64,000 bases of DNA from an uncultured Mesonia sp. (GTDB lineage Bacteria > Bacteroidota > Bacteroidia > Flavobacteriales > Flavobacteriaceae), in assembly GCA_958296185.1 (NCBI GenBank), contig CATQIB010000005.1, positions 38,501-102,500 on the forward strand. The letters run 5' to 3'. The translations under genes and the position numbers were made by a program. The notes below the pieces were generated by a model. It saw nothing but the letters and a program-made list of their open reading frames with translations. It was not told the origin of the DNA and searched no databases. Position 1 is the first letter of the stretch. Every line of letters begins with the position of its first letter. Shown here in pieces: positions 37,753 through 46,549 of the stretch.

Positions 37753-39558
37753 ATGAGTACAGAAAAAAATAAAGAAATTCTTCGCGGAGGTCAATTTTTA
37801 GTAAAAGAAACCCCTTGCGAAGCGGTTTTTACCCCCGAAGATTTTACCGAGGAACAAAAAATGATGCGAGATTCGGTTAAAGAATTTGTAGATCGCGAAA
37901 TCTGGCCTAAAAAAGAGGAGTTCGAAAAGAAAAACTACCAACTCACAGAAGACATCATGAAAAAGTTAGGTGAGCTAGGTTTTCTAGGAGTAGCCGTGCC
38001 CGAAGAATATGACGGTTTGGGTATGGGCTTTGTTTCTACCATGCTGGTTTGCGATTATATATCTGGAGCAACAGGATCAATTGCTACTGCTTTTGGAGCC
38101 CATACAGGTATTGGTACCATGCCCATAACCTTGTATGGTACCGAAGAGCAAAAAAAGAAATATGTTCCTAAACTTGCAACAGGAGAGTGGTTTGGCGCAT
38201 ATTGCTTAACCGAGCCTGGAGCAGGAAGTGATGCTAACTCGGGTAAAACAAAGGCTGTTTTAACTGAAGACGAAAAGCATTACCTCATCAGCGGCCAGAA
38301 AATGTGGATATCAAATGCAGGATTTGCCAATCTTTTTATTGTCTTTGCCCGTATCGAAGATGACAAAAACATTACCGGATTTATTGTAGAAAACGACCCA
38401 GAAAATGGTATTAGTTTTGGCGAAGAAGAGAAAAAGTTAGGAATTCACTCCTCTTCTACCCGACAAGTATTTTTTAACGAGACCAAAGTACCAGTAGAAA
38501 ACATGCTATCAGAGCGTGGTAATGGATTCAAAATAGCGATGAATGCCTTAAATGTAGGCCGTATAAAATTAGCTGCGGCGTGTTTAGACGCACAAAGAAG
38601 AGTAACCGAAGGAGCGGTAAAATATGCCAATGAGCGTGTACAATTCGATACACCAATTGCCAATTTTGGAGCCATTAAATATAAGCTCGCCGAAATGGCA
38701 ACCTCTACCTACGTGGGCGAATCGGCTTCCTATCGTGCAGCAAAAAATATAGAAGACCGCATCGCAATCCGTCAAGCGGATGGAAATTCTCACGCCGAAG
38801 CCGAACTCAAAGGTGTTGAAGAATATGCTATTGAATGCTCCATCTTAAAGGTAGCTTGCTCAGAAGATATTCAAAACTGTAGTGATGAAGGTATCCAAGT
38901 TTTTGGTGGTATGGGCTTCTCTGCAGATACCCCAATGGAGTCTGCTTGGCGCGATGCCCGTATTTCTCGAATTTATGAGGGAACCAATGAAATTAACCGA
39001 ATGCTCGCTGTGGGTATGTTGGTTAAAAAGGCAATGAAGGGACACCTTGATTTATTGGGACCAGCTATGGCTGTAGCCGATGAACTTACTGGTATACCTT
39101 CGTTCGACAAACCTGATTATAGCGAGCTGTTTGCTGAGGAAAAAGAAATGATTGCCAAACTTAAAAAGGTATTTTTAATGGTAGCTGGTAGTGCTGTGCA
39201 AAAATTTGGACCACAATTAGAAGAACACCAACAATTACTTCTCGCTGCCGCGGATATACTTATCGAAATTTATATGGCTGAGTCTGCTATTTTAAGAACC
39301 GAAAAAAATGCTAAGCGTTATGGTGAAGAAAAGCAAACTGAACAAATTGCTATGAGCAAACTATACCTATATAACGCTGTTGATATTATTAGTCAAAAAG
39401 CAAAAGAAGGTATCGTTTCGTTCGCCGAAGGCGATGAACAACGCATGATGCTTATGGGCTTAAAGAGATTTACAAAATATCAAAACATGCCTAATGTTGT
39501 TGCTCTTAGAAATGAAATTGCAAATAAGTTAATTGAAGAAAATAAATACTGTTTTTAA
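37753..39558 (+). CDS. fadE: Acyl-CoA dehydrogenase, FadE type
   Basis: Flavoenzyme for the first oxidation step of beta-oxidation. The ATG at 37753 gives 601 residues; an in-frame start at 37675 would lie inside fadA. Motifs are AYCLTEPGAGSDANS, KMWISNAGFANLFIVFA, QVFGGMGFSADTPME and the catalytic region RIYEGTNEINRM (catalytic Glu in YEGT). A C-terminal extension of about 170 residues beyond the classical fold matches the Bacillus FadE length. It is the last gene of the operon, before a clear terminator. Confidence 0.95.
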   Translation: MSTEKNKEILRGGQFLVKETPCEAVFTPEDFTEEQKMMRDSVKEFVDREIWPKKEEFEKKNYQLTEDIMKKLGELGFLGVAVPEEYDGLGMGFVSTMLVCDYISGATGSIATAFGAHTGIGTMPITLYGTEEQKKKYVPKLATGEWFGAYCLTEPGAGSDANSGKTKAVLTEDEKHYLISGQKMWISNAGFANLFIVFARIEDDKNITGFIVENDPENGISFGEEEKKLGIHSSSTRQVFFNETKVPVENMLSERGNGFKIAMNALNVGRIKLAAACLDAQRRVTEGAVKYANERVQFDTPIANFGAIKYKLAEMATSTYVGESASYRAAKNIEDRIAIRQADGNSHAEAELKGVEEYAIECSILKVACSEDIQNCSDEGIQVFGGMGFSADTPMESAWRDARISRIYEGTNEINRMLAVGMLVKKAMKGHLDLLGPAMAVADELTGIPSFDKPDYSELFAEEKEMIAKLKKVFLMVAGSAVQKFGPQLEEHQQLLLAAADILIEIYMAESAILRTEKNAKRYGEEKQTEQIAMSKLYLYNAVDIISQKAKEGIVSFAEGDEQRMMLMGLKRFTKYQNMPNVVALRNEIANKLIEENKYCF

Positions 39559-39580
39559 CTAATAGCATATGTTTTTCATT

Positions 39581-39608
39581 AAAGCCGCTTCTCAAAGCGG
39601 CTTTTTTT
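39581..39608 (+). terminator. Rho-independent terminator of marR-fadNAE operon
   Basis: AAAGCCGCTT (39581-39590) pairs with AAGCGGCTTT (39595-39604) around a 4-base loop and is followed by further T residues. Confidence 0.9.
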
Positions 39609-39684
39609 ATTAAAAAAAGATTAAAAATATCTTTTTAACAATTCTATAATAAATTGCTTGCGCCTAAAATGATAATTTGAGGCT

Positions 39685-41418
39685 ATGAAAAACAATTTTT
39701 ATTTAAGCATAATATCCCTCCTACTATATTCCATTTTTTCCTTTGCCCAAAGCAACGAAAAAAATAAAGACACTATCTACAATATGCCCGAAGCAAAATC
39801 TGTAGTAGACACCGCAAAGAGTAAGTTTTTAGCCAACCCTATAAGTAAATACAATGAGGCTTACTTCATTTTAGACAGACTTAACATCAGCATAGGGCTT
39901 CCTCCAAATCAAATCAATTTAGAGACCCCCCAAGCAGCATTAGAACATTTTCTAACCAAAGCCGAAGCAGGGAAATACCAAGAAGCCGCATATACCTTTA
40001 ATTTAAACCTATTACCAAAAACTACGACTATAGAAGAGGCTGCAATATTAGCCGAAAAATTTCATTTTGTACTCAAGCAAAGAGTGAAGATTGACTGGGA
40101 TAACCTGGCCGATCGACCCGACGGACAATTAGATTTTTCAACCACAACTAATAAAGCGGTAGCGGGTAAACCTAGGCGAAGTGTAGCCTTTGGCGCGGTA
40201 AAATTGAATAATAGAAACATAGTGTTACGCGTGCAACGAGTTAAATACAAACATTATGGAGCTTTTTGGCTAATTTCTTCTAATACGGTTGAAAATATCG
40301 AGCCATTATACGCCGAATATGGTCCTAGAAAATTAGACCGGATGATGCCCAATTGGGCACGAGTACAATTGTGGGATACTCCAATCTGGAAACCAATTGG
40401 CACGCTTTGCATTCTTTTTATTTCTTATTTTTTAGGTAGGCTTCTCATTTTTGTAATCCGAAAAGGATTAATCAAGTCAAATAAAATTTGGGTACAAAGC
40501 ATTGCGAAAAAATTAAGTAAACCTGCAGGGATCACCATGGGTATTCTGTTTTTTTATATTCTTTTAAATGAATTGATTTCTTTTACGGGAAGGTACGCCA
40601 GTACTATTTATACGATATTATTGATTGTTGTGATAGGCTCAATCACGTGGTTAATTATGAAATTGATAGACTACATTATGGTGCATATTGCAGAAAACCG
40701 AATAGGCGATACTAACCCTGAAGAAAATTCAGAAGCACGAATGATGTTAACCTATATTTCGGTAGCTAGAAGGGTTATTACCTTTATAGTTATTATTGTG
40801 GGAGTTGCCGTTATAATATCTCAATTTAGAACATTAGAGCGATTAGGCATTTCATTAATAGCTTCTGCGGGAGTGGCAACCGTAATCATTGGTGTGGCAG
40901 CCCAAAGTACCTTAGGAAATATTATTGCAGGTATACAAATAGCCATTACCAAACCTGCAAGAATTGGTGATACCGTTATAATAAAAGATGATTGGGGCTA
41001 TGTTGAAGACATTCAATTTACCTATATGGTTGTACGTACTTGGGACCTGAGACGTTTGGTAGTCCCTTTAAAATATGTAGTTTCAAATGTATTTGAAAAT
41101 TGGTCCATGACCAATGCGCATCAAATTAGACCTATTATAATTCATGCAGATTATACGGTAAACGTAAATAAAATTAGAGCAAAATTTAGAGAACTTGTTG
41201 AAGCAGATGATGATTGGGATGGCGAACATCCCCCCAAAGTACAAGTAGTAGAGGCAAACGAAAAAACCATTGAAATAAGAGCGCTATGCAGCGCCAAAGA
41301 TGCAAGTCATACCTGGGATTTTCATTGCCGCCTGCGAGAAGAACTTATTACTTATCTTGTAAGTCTAGATTCGGGTGCCCATTTACCTACCTCCCGTTAT
41401 CAACATGCGCCTGAATAG
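39685..41418 (+). CDS. MscS-family mechanosensitive ion channel
   Basis: Probably releases osmolytes on hypoosmotic shock. The 577-residue protein has a signal peptide (SIISLLLYSIFSFAQ) and a periplasmic N-terminal domain of about 200 residues. Five hydrophobic segments lie between 235 and 415. The MscS pore and beta domain follow: AAQSTLGNIIAGIQIAI, KPARIGDTVII, then a C-terminal cytoplasmic region. The large periplasmic domain sets it apart from small MscS. It is a single gene without a recognised consensus promoter. Confidence 0.92.
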   Translation: MKNNFYLSIISLLLYSIFSFAQSNEKNKDTIYNMPEAKSVVDTAKSKFLANPISKYNEAYFILDRLNISIGLPPNQINLETPQAALEHFLTKAEAGKYQEAAYTFNLNLLPKTTTIEEAAILAEKFHFVLKQRVKIDWDNLADRPDGQLDFSTTTNKAVAGKPRRSVAFGAVKLNNRNIVLRVQRVKYKHYGAFWLISSNTVENIEPLYAEYGPRKLDRMMPNWARVQLWDTPIWKPIGTLCILFISYFLGRLLIFVIRKGLIKSNKIWVQSIAKKLSKPAGITMGILFFYILLNELISFTGRYASTIYTILLIVVIGSITWLIMKLIDYIMVHIAENRIGDTNPEENSEARMMLTYISVARRVITFIVIIVGVAVIISQFRTLERLGISLIASAGVATVIIGVAAQSTLGNIIAGIQIAITKPARIGDTVIIKDDWGYVEDIQFTYMVVRTWDLRRLVVPLKYVVSNVFENWSMTNAHQIRPIIIHADYTVNVNKIRAKFRELVEADDDWDGEHPPKVQVVEANEKTIEIRALCSAKDASHTWDFHCRLREELITYLVSLDSGAHLPTSRYQHAPE

Positions 41419-41513
41419 TAGTTATGTTAATTTTTTAATGATTTTGAACTAAATTTTAAATATAGATTAACGACAAAAATAAATTAATCAAAAAACCTTG
41501 TTGTATATTTGGA

Positions 41514-41521
41514 TAAATAAA
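41514..41521 (+). promoter_or_regulatory. Promoter -7 element of YtxH gene
   Basis: TATATTTG, an exact consensus element, lies 14 bases upstream of the ATG at 41536, so the leader would be very short. Confidence 0.65.
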
Positions 41522-41535
41522 AAACACAAACAATT

Positions 41536-41826
41536 ATGAGTAAAGGAAAAGGAAATGTAGTTTTAGGAGTTTTAGCGGGTGCTCTAGCTGGAGCAACAGC
41601 TGGTTTATTATTTGCCCCAAAAAAAGGAAAAGACACTAGGAAGCAAATTGCTAGTTCTACACAAGGTTATGTAGCCGGTGCAAAAGAAAAAGTTGATGAT
41701 GTGAAAAGCTCTATAGAGCATAAAATAGAAGCATTAAAAGCAAAAAAGAATGCTGCCTTAGCAAATAATAAAGGTGAAGAACTGACTGAAGAGGCAAAAG
41801 CTAAAATACATAACGTAGCAAGCTAG
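41536..41826 (+). CDS. YtxH-domain small protein
   Basis: A 96-residue protein with a glycine/alanine-rich hydrophobic N-terminus (VVLGVLAGALAGATAGLLFAP), the FAPKKGKDTRKQIA motif of YtxH (Gas-vesicle-like) proteins and an amphipathic, Lys/Glu-rich helical C-terminus. Such proteins are often induced by envelope or general stress. The molecular role is unknown. It is monocistronic and convergent on an App1-like gene. Confidence 0.88.
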   Translation: MSKGKGNVVLGVLAGALAGATAGLLFAPKKGKDTRKQIASSTQGYVAGAKEKVDDVKSSIEHKIEALKAKKNAALANNKGEELTEEAKAKIHNVAS

Positions 41827-41843
41827 ATTAAGGATTAAATTTA

Positions 41844-41871
41844 AAAACACCCCAAAATTTGGGGTGTTTTT
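41844..41871. terminator. Bidirectional terminator between YtxH and App1-like genes
   Basis: AAAACACCCCAA (41844-41855) and TTGGGGTGTTTT (41859-41870) form a 12-base perfect stem with a 3-base loop, flanked by A and T runs. It lies between two convergent genes and abuts the App1-like stop codon at 41872. Confidence 0.92.
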
Positions 41872-42831
41872 TTATAGTTTATTCTGACTGTGTTCAATAG
41901 CTTCTTTACTTGATTTAAAATATAGAGCTTGCACCCCTAGTGTACTTATATTTTCTAATATTTTTTTAATCTCTTTCTTCTTGTTTTGAGTGGTTTGTCT
42001 GATATAAACAGCATAGATATTCGCCGGGAAAATCTTTATTATATCTTGGTAAATTTTCGCATCTTTTTGAGAATCATCACCTAATAATATAAATTGTAAT
42101 TCGGGATAAAACTCAACTATATGCCTGATTTTATAAAACTTGTGTTGATGATCACCTCTGCCTGTTTTTATAAAATCACGTATTCCGTTTTTAATCTCTT
42201 TTAGTTGCAGCACCCCTTTTGGTAGCCGATGTAAATCCGTAAAGGCACTTATAAAATTATATAAATTCCATTCACTACTACTTACATAAAAAAAAGCATT
42301 GTTTTTATTTTTATCTTCTCTACCTAGTTGTTCGAGTTCTCGATAATGATTAACCACCCCAGTAAAAACTTTCCTCTTGTATAGGTTTTTGGTAAGCATA
42401 ACATAGAGTTTTTTAAAAAAACTATTGGAATGGGAAATTAAAAAAGTATCGTCAATGTCTGAAATAATACCATACTCCCCAGGATAAGGCTTAATAAATT
42501 CTCCTTTTTTACTTAGTGTCTGTTTTTCATCATTCACTGTAACCTTAAAAGTATGCCACCCAGAGCTTAAACTTTTTTCATAGGGTATCATCACTCTAAA
42601 ATGCCCGTCGTCTAGCGTCTTAGTTGTTCGCCTAATGTTTCCAAAACTTATTGTAATTGAGATATTAGCTAACGTCTTAACTCTAAACATTTGAAAAACT
42701 TGTTTAGCATGTTTCCAACCCTTTCGATCTAATTTAAATATATCTGGCGTATTTTTTTCAAACACGTGACCCATTATCAAGATTTTTCTTTGGTTGGCGT
42801 AACCTCTATAAATTTTTAAATCTTTTGGCAT
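41872..42831 (-). CDS. App1-like phosphatidate phosphatase (DUF2183)
   Basis: The 319-residue protein matches the DUF2183/App1 catalytic family, HAD-like phosphatases of which the yeast member acts on phosphatidic acid. An N-terminal beta-rich part (about 1-110) precedes the catalytic DxDxT motif SDIDDTF with Asp125 and Asp127. A later LLGDDSQKDAKIYQDI gives the metal-binding acidic residues. The product of phosphatidate hydrolysis is diacylglycerol, the substrate of the kinase encoded divergently 69 bases away. The substrate of this bacterial enzyme is inferred. Confidence 0.85.
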   Translation of the reverse strand: MPKDLKIYRGYANQRKILIMGHVFEKNTPDIFKLDRKGWKHAKQVFQMFRVKTLANISITISFGNIRRTTKTLDDGHFRVMIPYEKSLSSGWHTFKVTVNDEKQTLSKKGEFIKPYPGEYGIISDIDDTFLISHSNSFFKKLYVMLTKNLYKRKVFTGVVNHYRELEQLGREDKNKNNAFFYVSSSEWNLYNFISAFTDLHRLPKGVLQLKEIKNGIRDFIKTGRGDHQHKFYKIRHIVEFYPELQFILLGDDSQKDAKIYQDIIKIFPANIYAVYIRQTTQNKKKEIKKILENISTLGVQALYFKSSKEAIEHSQNKL

Positions 42832-42900
42832 TCCGTAAAGATATTATTAAGATGATGTATCAAATTTTATAACTAACTTTAAAATTAAAATTAGGCACGT

Positions 42901-43761
42901 ATGGCTATACTACTCATTTTAAATCCAATAAGTGGTGATATTGATAAAAGTAATTTTTTAAAAGTATTAAAAAATAAATTAGGTAAAAAAGTCAATACGT
43001 TAAACATTTTTAAAACCACTGGAAAAAATAACTTACAGCGTCTTAAACAACATTTACAAGAGCATACATATAATAAAGTGTTGGTCGCAGGAGGTGACGG
43101 CACTGTAAAATTAGCGGCAGAATGCTTACTGAATACTTCAATTCCTATAGGAGTTATTCCTCTAGGTTCAGCCAATGGCTTAGCTACAGATTTAGAGCTA
43201 CCTACTACTATAGACGCTAGTATTAACGTTGCATTAGGACAAAATACAAGAAAGATTGATGCATTGTTTATAAATGGCAATCTGTGTCTGCACATGAGCG
43301 ATTTAGGTATTAATGCAGCACTTATAAAATCCTATGAGCGGTCCAGCGTTCGCGGTAAACTAGGTTACCTATTTGCAGGTATCCCTACCCTATTAAATAA
43401 TAAAAATCCACAAAATTTTAGTATTGAAATCAATGACCAGAAAATAATTAGGCCCGGTATAATGCTTGGAATTGCTAATAGTAGAAGGTACGGAACCGGA
43501 GCTTTAGTAAATCCGGAAGGGATTATCGATGATGGTTATTTTGAATTGTTAATTTTTAAAGAGTTGAATATAAAAGAGATTATCAAGACCCTAAGGGATG
43601 AGAAAAATTATGATTCTTCATTTTTAGAGATCATCTCTTGTCAGCAAGCTAAAATTTGCTGTGAGAATCCTACAGACTTTCAAATTGATGGTGAATATTT
43701 AGGCAAATTAAGCTCAGTAGAAATAAAAATAGAGCAAAAAGCTTTAAATATTATGATATAG
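42901..43761 (+). CDS. Diacylglycerol kinase-family lipid kinase (YegS/DgkB-like)
   Basis: Phosphorylates diacylglycerol or a related lipid with ATP. The 286-residue protein starts LLILNPISGDIDK and has the ATP-binding VAGGDGTVKLAAECLL (GGDGT at residues 64-68), then PIGVIPLGSANGLATDLE and the C-terminal beta-sandwich with FQIDGEYLG. It is divergent from the App1-like phosphatase gene; together they could cycle phosphatidate and diacylglycerol. Sphingolipid kinases share these motifs, so the lipid is not certain. Confidence 0.9.
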   Translation: MAILLILNPISGDIDKSNFLKVLKNKLGKKVNTLNIFKTTGKNNLQRLKQHLQEHTYNKVLVAGGDGTVKLAAECLLNTSIPIGVIPLGSANGLATDLELPTTIDASINVALGQNTRKIDALFINGNLCLHMSDLGINAALIKSYERSSVRGKLGYLFAGIPTLLNNKNPQNFSIEINDQKIIRPGIMLGIANSRRYGTGALVNPEGIIDDGYFELLIFKELNIKEIIKTLRDEKNYDSSFLEIISCQQAKICCENPTDFQIDGEYLGKLSSVEIKIEQKALNIMI

Positions 43762-43839
43762 CCCTAAACTTTTGTTAACTGCAAACCAATATCTTGAGTG
43801 TTTGCGACATACTTTTTAAATTTATAGAAAAGTACTATT

Positions 43840-44655
43840 ATGAAAAATACAACATTAATTTTCAATTTTATTTTACTGATTTTATTTAGCTCTTGCAAAG
43901 AAAATCAAACGACAAAAAACGAAGAATTAAAAGATACTCAGGAGGAAGAGGAAGTTACCGTTGTCACGGATGATATTAAATTAACTAAGCTTCAAAATTC
44001 ACCTAAATTTGAAAATGCCAAATTACAAATGAAAACACCTGAAACCAATGTCCTTGAAACAGGTGATAATATTTTTTCTTTCCAAGTCGAAAATTATGAA
44101 TTAGGCGTACCTACCGAAAACGCTCAGGATCTAGGACTTGCGAACTCTAAAAAGGGACAGCACGTACATTTTATTTTAAATAATAATCCGTATTCGGCCC
44201 ACTATGAAGAGCAGTTTTCAAAAAATCTAGAAGCGGGTGAACATACGGTACTAGCCTTTTTATCACGCTCTTATCACGAGTCAGTTAAAAATAAAAATGC
44301 ATTTATCTTAAAGAAGTTAAGTGTAGGCGAAATTAAACCAGAAAACCAGTTGGATATAAACTTAAATGACCCTCATATGTTTTATAGCCGACCTAAAGGA
44401 ACTTATTCGGGTAAAGACACTGAGCGTATACTACTTGATTTTTATTTAGTTAATGCCAATTTAAGTAAAGAAGGGTATAAAATAAAAGCTAAAATTAACG
44501 GTCAAGAATTTATGATTACTGAATGGGTACCTTATGTTATTGAAGGTTTAAAAATGGGTGAAAATACAATCGAACTAAACTTTTTAGATAAAGAAAATAA
44601 TATGGTTAATAGCCCCTACAACCCTGTTAAGAGGACAATTATGCTTGAGGAGTAA
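43840..44655 (+). CDS. Hypothetical lipoprotein
   Basis: The function is not recognised. The 271-residue protein has a lipoprotein signal (FNFILLILFSSC, acylated Cys20) and a Glu/Thr-rich linker (about 22-46). Two beta-rich segments follow: VENYELGVPTENAQ with KKGQHVHFILNNNPY and EAGEHTVLAFLSRSYHES in the first, and a repeat-like HMFYSRPKGTYSGKD with WVPYVIEGLKMGENTIELNFL in the second. The two halves look like related beta-sandwich units. It follows the lipid kinase by 78 bases. Confidence 0.65.
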   Translation: MKNTTLIFNFILLILFSSCKENQTTKNEELKDTQEEEEVTVVTDDIKLTKLQNSPKFENAKLQMKTPETNVLETGDNIFSFQVENYELGVPTENAQDLGLANSKKGQHVHFILNNNPYSAHYEEQFSKNLEAGEHTVLAFLSRSYHESVKNKNAFILKKLSVGEIKPENQLDINLNDPHMFYSRPKGTYSGKDTERILLDFYLVNANLSKEGYKIKAKINGQEFMITEWVPYVIEGLKMGENTIELNFLDKENNMVNSPYNPVKRTIMLEE

Positions 44656-44682
44656 ATTTAACCTCTAAGTAATTAAAAAGAG

Positions 44683-44710
44683 GGTTACTTTTTGTAGTAG
44701 CCTTTTTTTT
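44683..44710 (+). terminator. Rho-independent terminator of lipoprotein gene
   Basis: GGTTACT (44683-44689) pairs with AGTAGCC (44696-44702), with one G-T wobble, and is followed by eight T residues. Confidence 0.75.
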
Positions 44711-44748
44711 TATTTTATTTTTACCCCATATCACATTAATACACAAGT

Positions 44749-45936
44749 ATGAATCCTTCTGCGTCTGGGTGGGTTAATAAACACCTGCATAACCTCCAAA
44801 ACAAAGATTTCTTTTTTAAGCAATCCCCAGAGCGCTTTTATATCCAATTGCGTAGCACTGGATTTATATATGCGAATAACCTAAAAACCCTATCGGGCTT
44901 TATAAGCAGTAAACTAAGCTTTAGCAGTGAAGAATTAACAAAAATCAATTTATTAGAGTCGTTAGCTTACGTTTATGTTTATCAAAAGAAATGTTTAAAC
45001 CAACAAGCGTTTTATGAAGATATACTTGGCTTTTATGCTGCTATCAACGAAGCTCCAAAAAGTTATTTTCATTTTTTAAAACTTAAGACCAACCCAGCAT
45101 CGCAACTCGAAGGAATTATACAAGAGCGCATTCAAATTAACAATTCTGTATTCAAAAAAAACCTAAGTAGATTAATTACCAATGCCCTTTTATTTATTGA
45201 TATTCTTGCTTTTCAAGAATACCTCACCAATCCGCAAAACACCAATAACTATTATAAAAATTTCGAAAAATTAATCGCTCAGGTAGTATATAAATCGTTT
45301 AAAGCTAAAACCAACCCAAACAAATATGACCATTTAATTCTAGAAACTTTAAAGAATTCATTTCGCTTTTTGGCACTAGACCTCAACCAGAAACAAAATT
45401 TCACGGGTCACCTCACCGATGATTTTATAGAAAAGCTTTACTTAATGGATATAGCTTGTGTAACGGTTTTTAATGATGAAGAAATTGATAACGACGAAAG
45501 AAGCTACATATTTAAATTGGGTCGACAATTAAAATTAAGTGCGCAACACGTAAACGAAGCTTTAAGGGCTATGCATGACTTTTTTAATTTATTTAGTGAC
45601 AAAATAAGTTATTTTCAAGAGTCTAATGCCTTAAACAATTTGTATCAAAATACAAACAGAATGGTAAAGCTGTTGGTGTTAAGAAACAAAACCAGAATTT
45701 TACAAGAGCTTACAGAAAGTAAAGAGCTAGTTGGCCTGCTAGGTAAATCTACTTATTCTGAATTAAGTTTAGCAGAACGCAAAAAAGTTAAAACCCAATT
45801 ACTAGATATTTGTAAAACGGTACCCTCATTAGCTATTTTTATTTTACCGGGTGGAAGCGTTTTATTACCAATATTAATAAAGTTTATCCCACAATTACTA
45901 CCTTCGGCATTTAACGAAAATCGGCTAGATAATTAA
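44749..45936 (+). CDS. LETM1-related biofilm-associated protein
   Basis: The 395-residue product is mostly alpha-helical. Near its C terminus KTVPSLAIFILPGGSVLLPI with KFIPQLLPSAF is the hallmark of the LETM1 ribosome-binding-like domain. Mitochondrial LETM1 is a cation exchanger or regulator of the inner membrane; bacterial relatives in Bacteroidota carry a biofilm-associated database name, and I cannot verify the role. The only clear hydrophobic region is the C-terminal hairpin (about 360-387). A central NDEEIDNDERSYIF stretch is acidic. It leads an operon with two small membrane proteins that resemble each other. Confidence 0.82.
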   Translation: MNPSASGWVNKHLHNLQNKDFFFKQSPERFYIQLRSTGFIYANNLKTLSGFISSKLSFSSEELTKINLLESLAYVYVYQKKCLNQQAFYEDILGFYAAINEAPKSYFHFLKLKTNPASQLEGIIQERIQINNSVFKKNLSRLITNALLFIDILAFQEYLTNPQNTNNYYKNFEKLIAQVVYKSFKAKTNPNKYDHLILETLKNSFRFLALDLNQKQNFTGHLTDDFIEKLYLMDIACVTVFNDEEIDNDERSYIFKLGRQLKLSAQHVNEALRAMHDFFNLFSDKISYFQESNALNNLYQNTNRMVKLLVLRNKTRILQELTESKELVGLLGKSTYSELSLAERKKVKTQLLDICKTVPSLAIFILPGGSVLLPILIKFIPQLLPSAFNENRLDN

Positions 45937-45955
45937 TATAGAAAAAACCTTCACC

Positions 45956-46546
45956 TTGCGCCATCAACAGCAATTCAAAATATTTTTTAAAACTCTGCTT
46001 AAAAACCTGAGTTTAATTGCTTTATTAAGTGTTTTTTTAATCCAGTACCTATTTCTCTATCATATAATAATCGATGAGAACAACAATTGGTTTACAGCAG
46101 TTTTTTGTTTGGCTCTTTGCCTATTATTAGGCTTAGCCTACGCCTACTTTTTTCTAAGAAAATTAACCTTTTTCCTAATAGGTTTTACCAATATTTTCGG
46201 ATTAATGGGAGCGGCATTATTAACCAGTTTTCTAAATCTAGAAATGGGTTTGGGAGCCGTGGTTAGCTCGGCTGGTTTAGGTAGTTTAGTAAGTTTTATA
46301 CCCAATAAAACTTCAAAATATATAGATATAAACAATTTAAAATTAGCCGTGTACTGTGGTTCATTTATAGGTATGGGTAGTAATACTTTATCGCAAGATT
46401 ACTCTTTTATTGCCCTAGCCTCATTTATAAGCGGATTGTATTTTTGCTTGTCTAGCAATTGGCTAAATGGTTTTGGGGGAAAGCTCGGCACACTTGCTTT
46501 TACAGGGGTAGCCTACGCTCTTTTCATTAATTTTTTAACCACCTAA
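45956..46546 (+). CDS. Small polytopic membrane protein A, paralogue of the next gene
   Basis: The family is not recognised. The best available start is TTG at 45956 (196 residues). The frame closes upstream at 45926-45928 and offers only ATA/ATT otherwise. About six hydrophobic segments are present. The C-terminal half, with LKLAVYCGSFIGMGSN and LNGFGGKLGTLAF, aligns with the protein encoded by the next gene. It starts 19 bases after the LETM1-related gene, so the operon is likely. Confidence 0.7.
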   Translation: MRHQQQFKIFFKTLLKNLSLIALLSVFLIQYLFLYHIIIDENNNWFTAVFCLALCLLLGLAYAYFFLRKLTFFLIGFTNIFGLMGAALLTSFLNLEMGLGAVVSSAGLGSLVSFIPNKTSKYIDINNLKLAVYCGSFIGMGSNTLSQDYSFIALASFISGLYFCLSSNWLNGFGGKLGTLAFTGVAYALFINFLTT

Positions 46547-46549
46547 AAA

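Noticed and set aside
33596..39558. Recent horizontal transfer of the fad operon from Bacillota
   Set aside because: Base composition and promoter type match the neighbours, no mobile element flanks it, and shared gene order alone does not show recent transfer.
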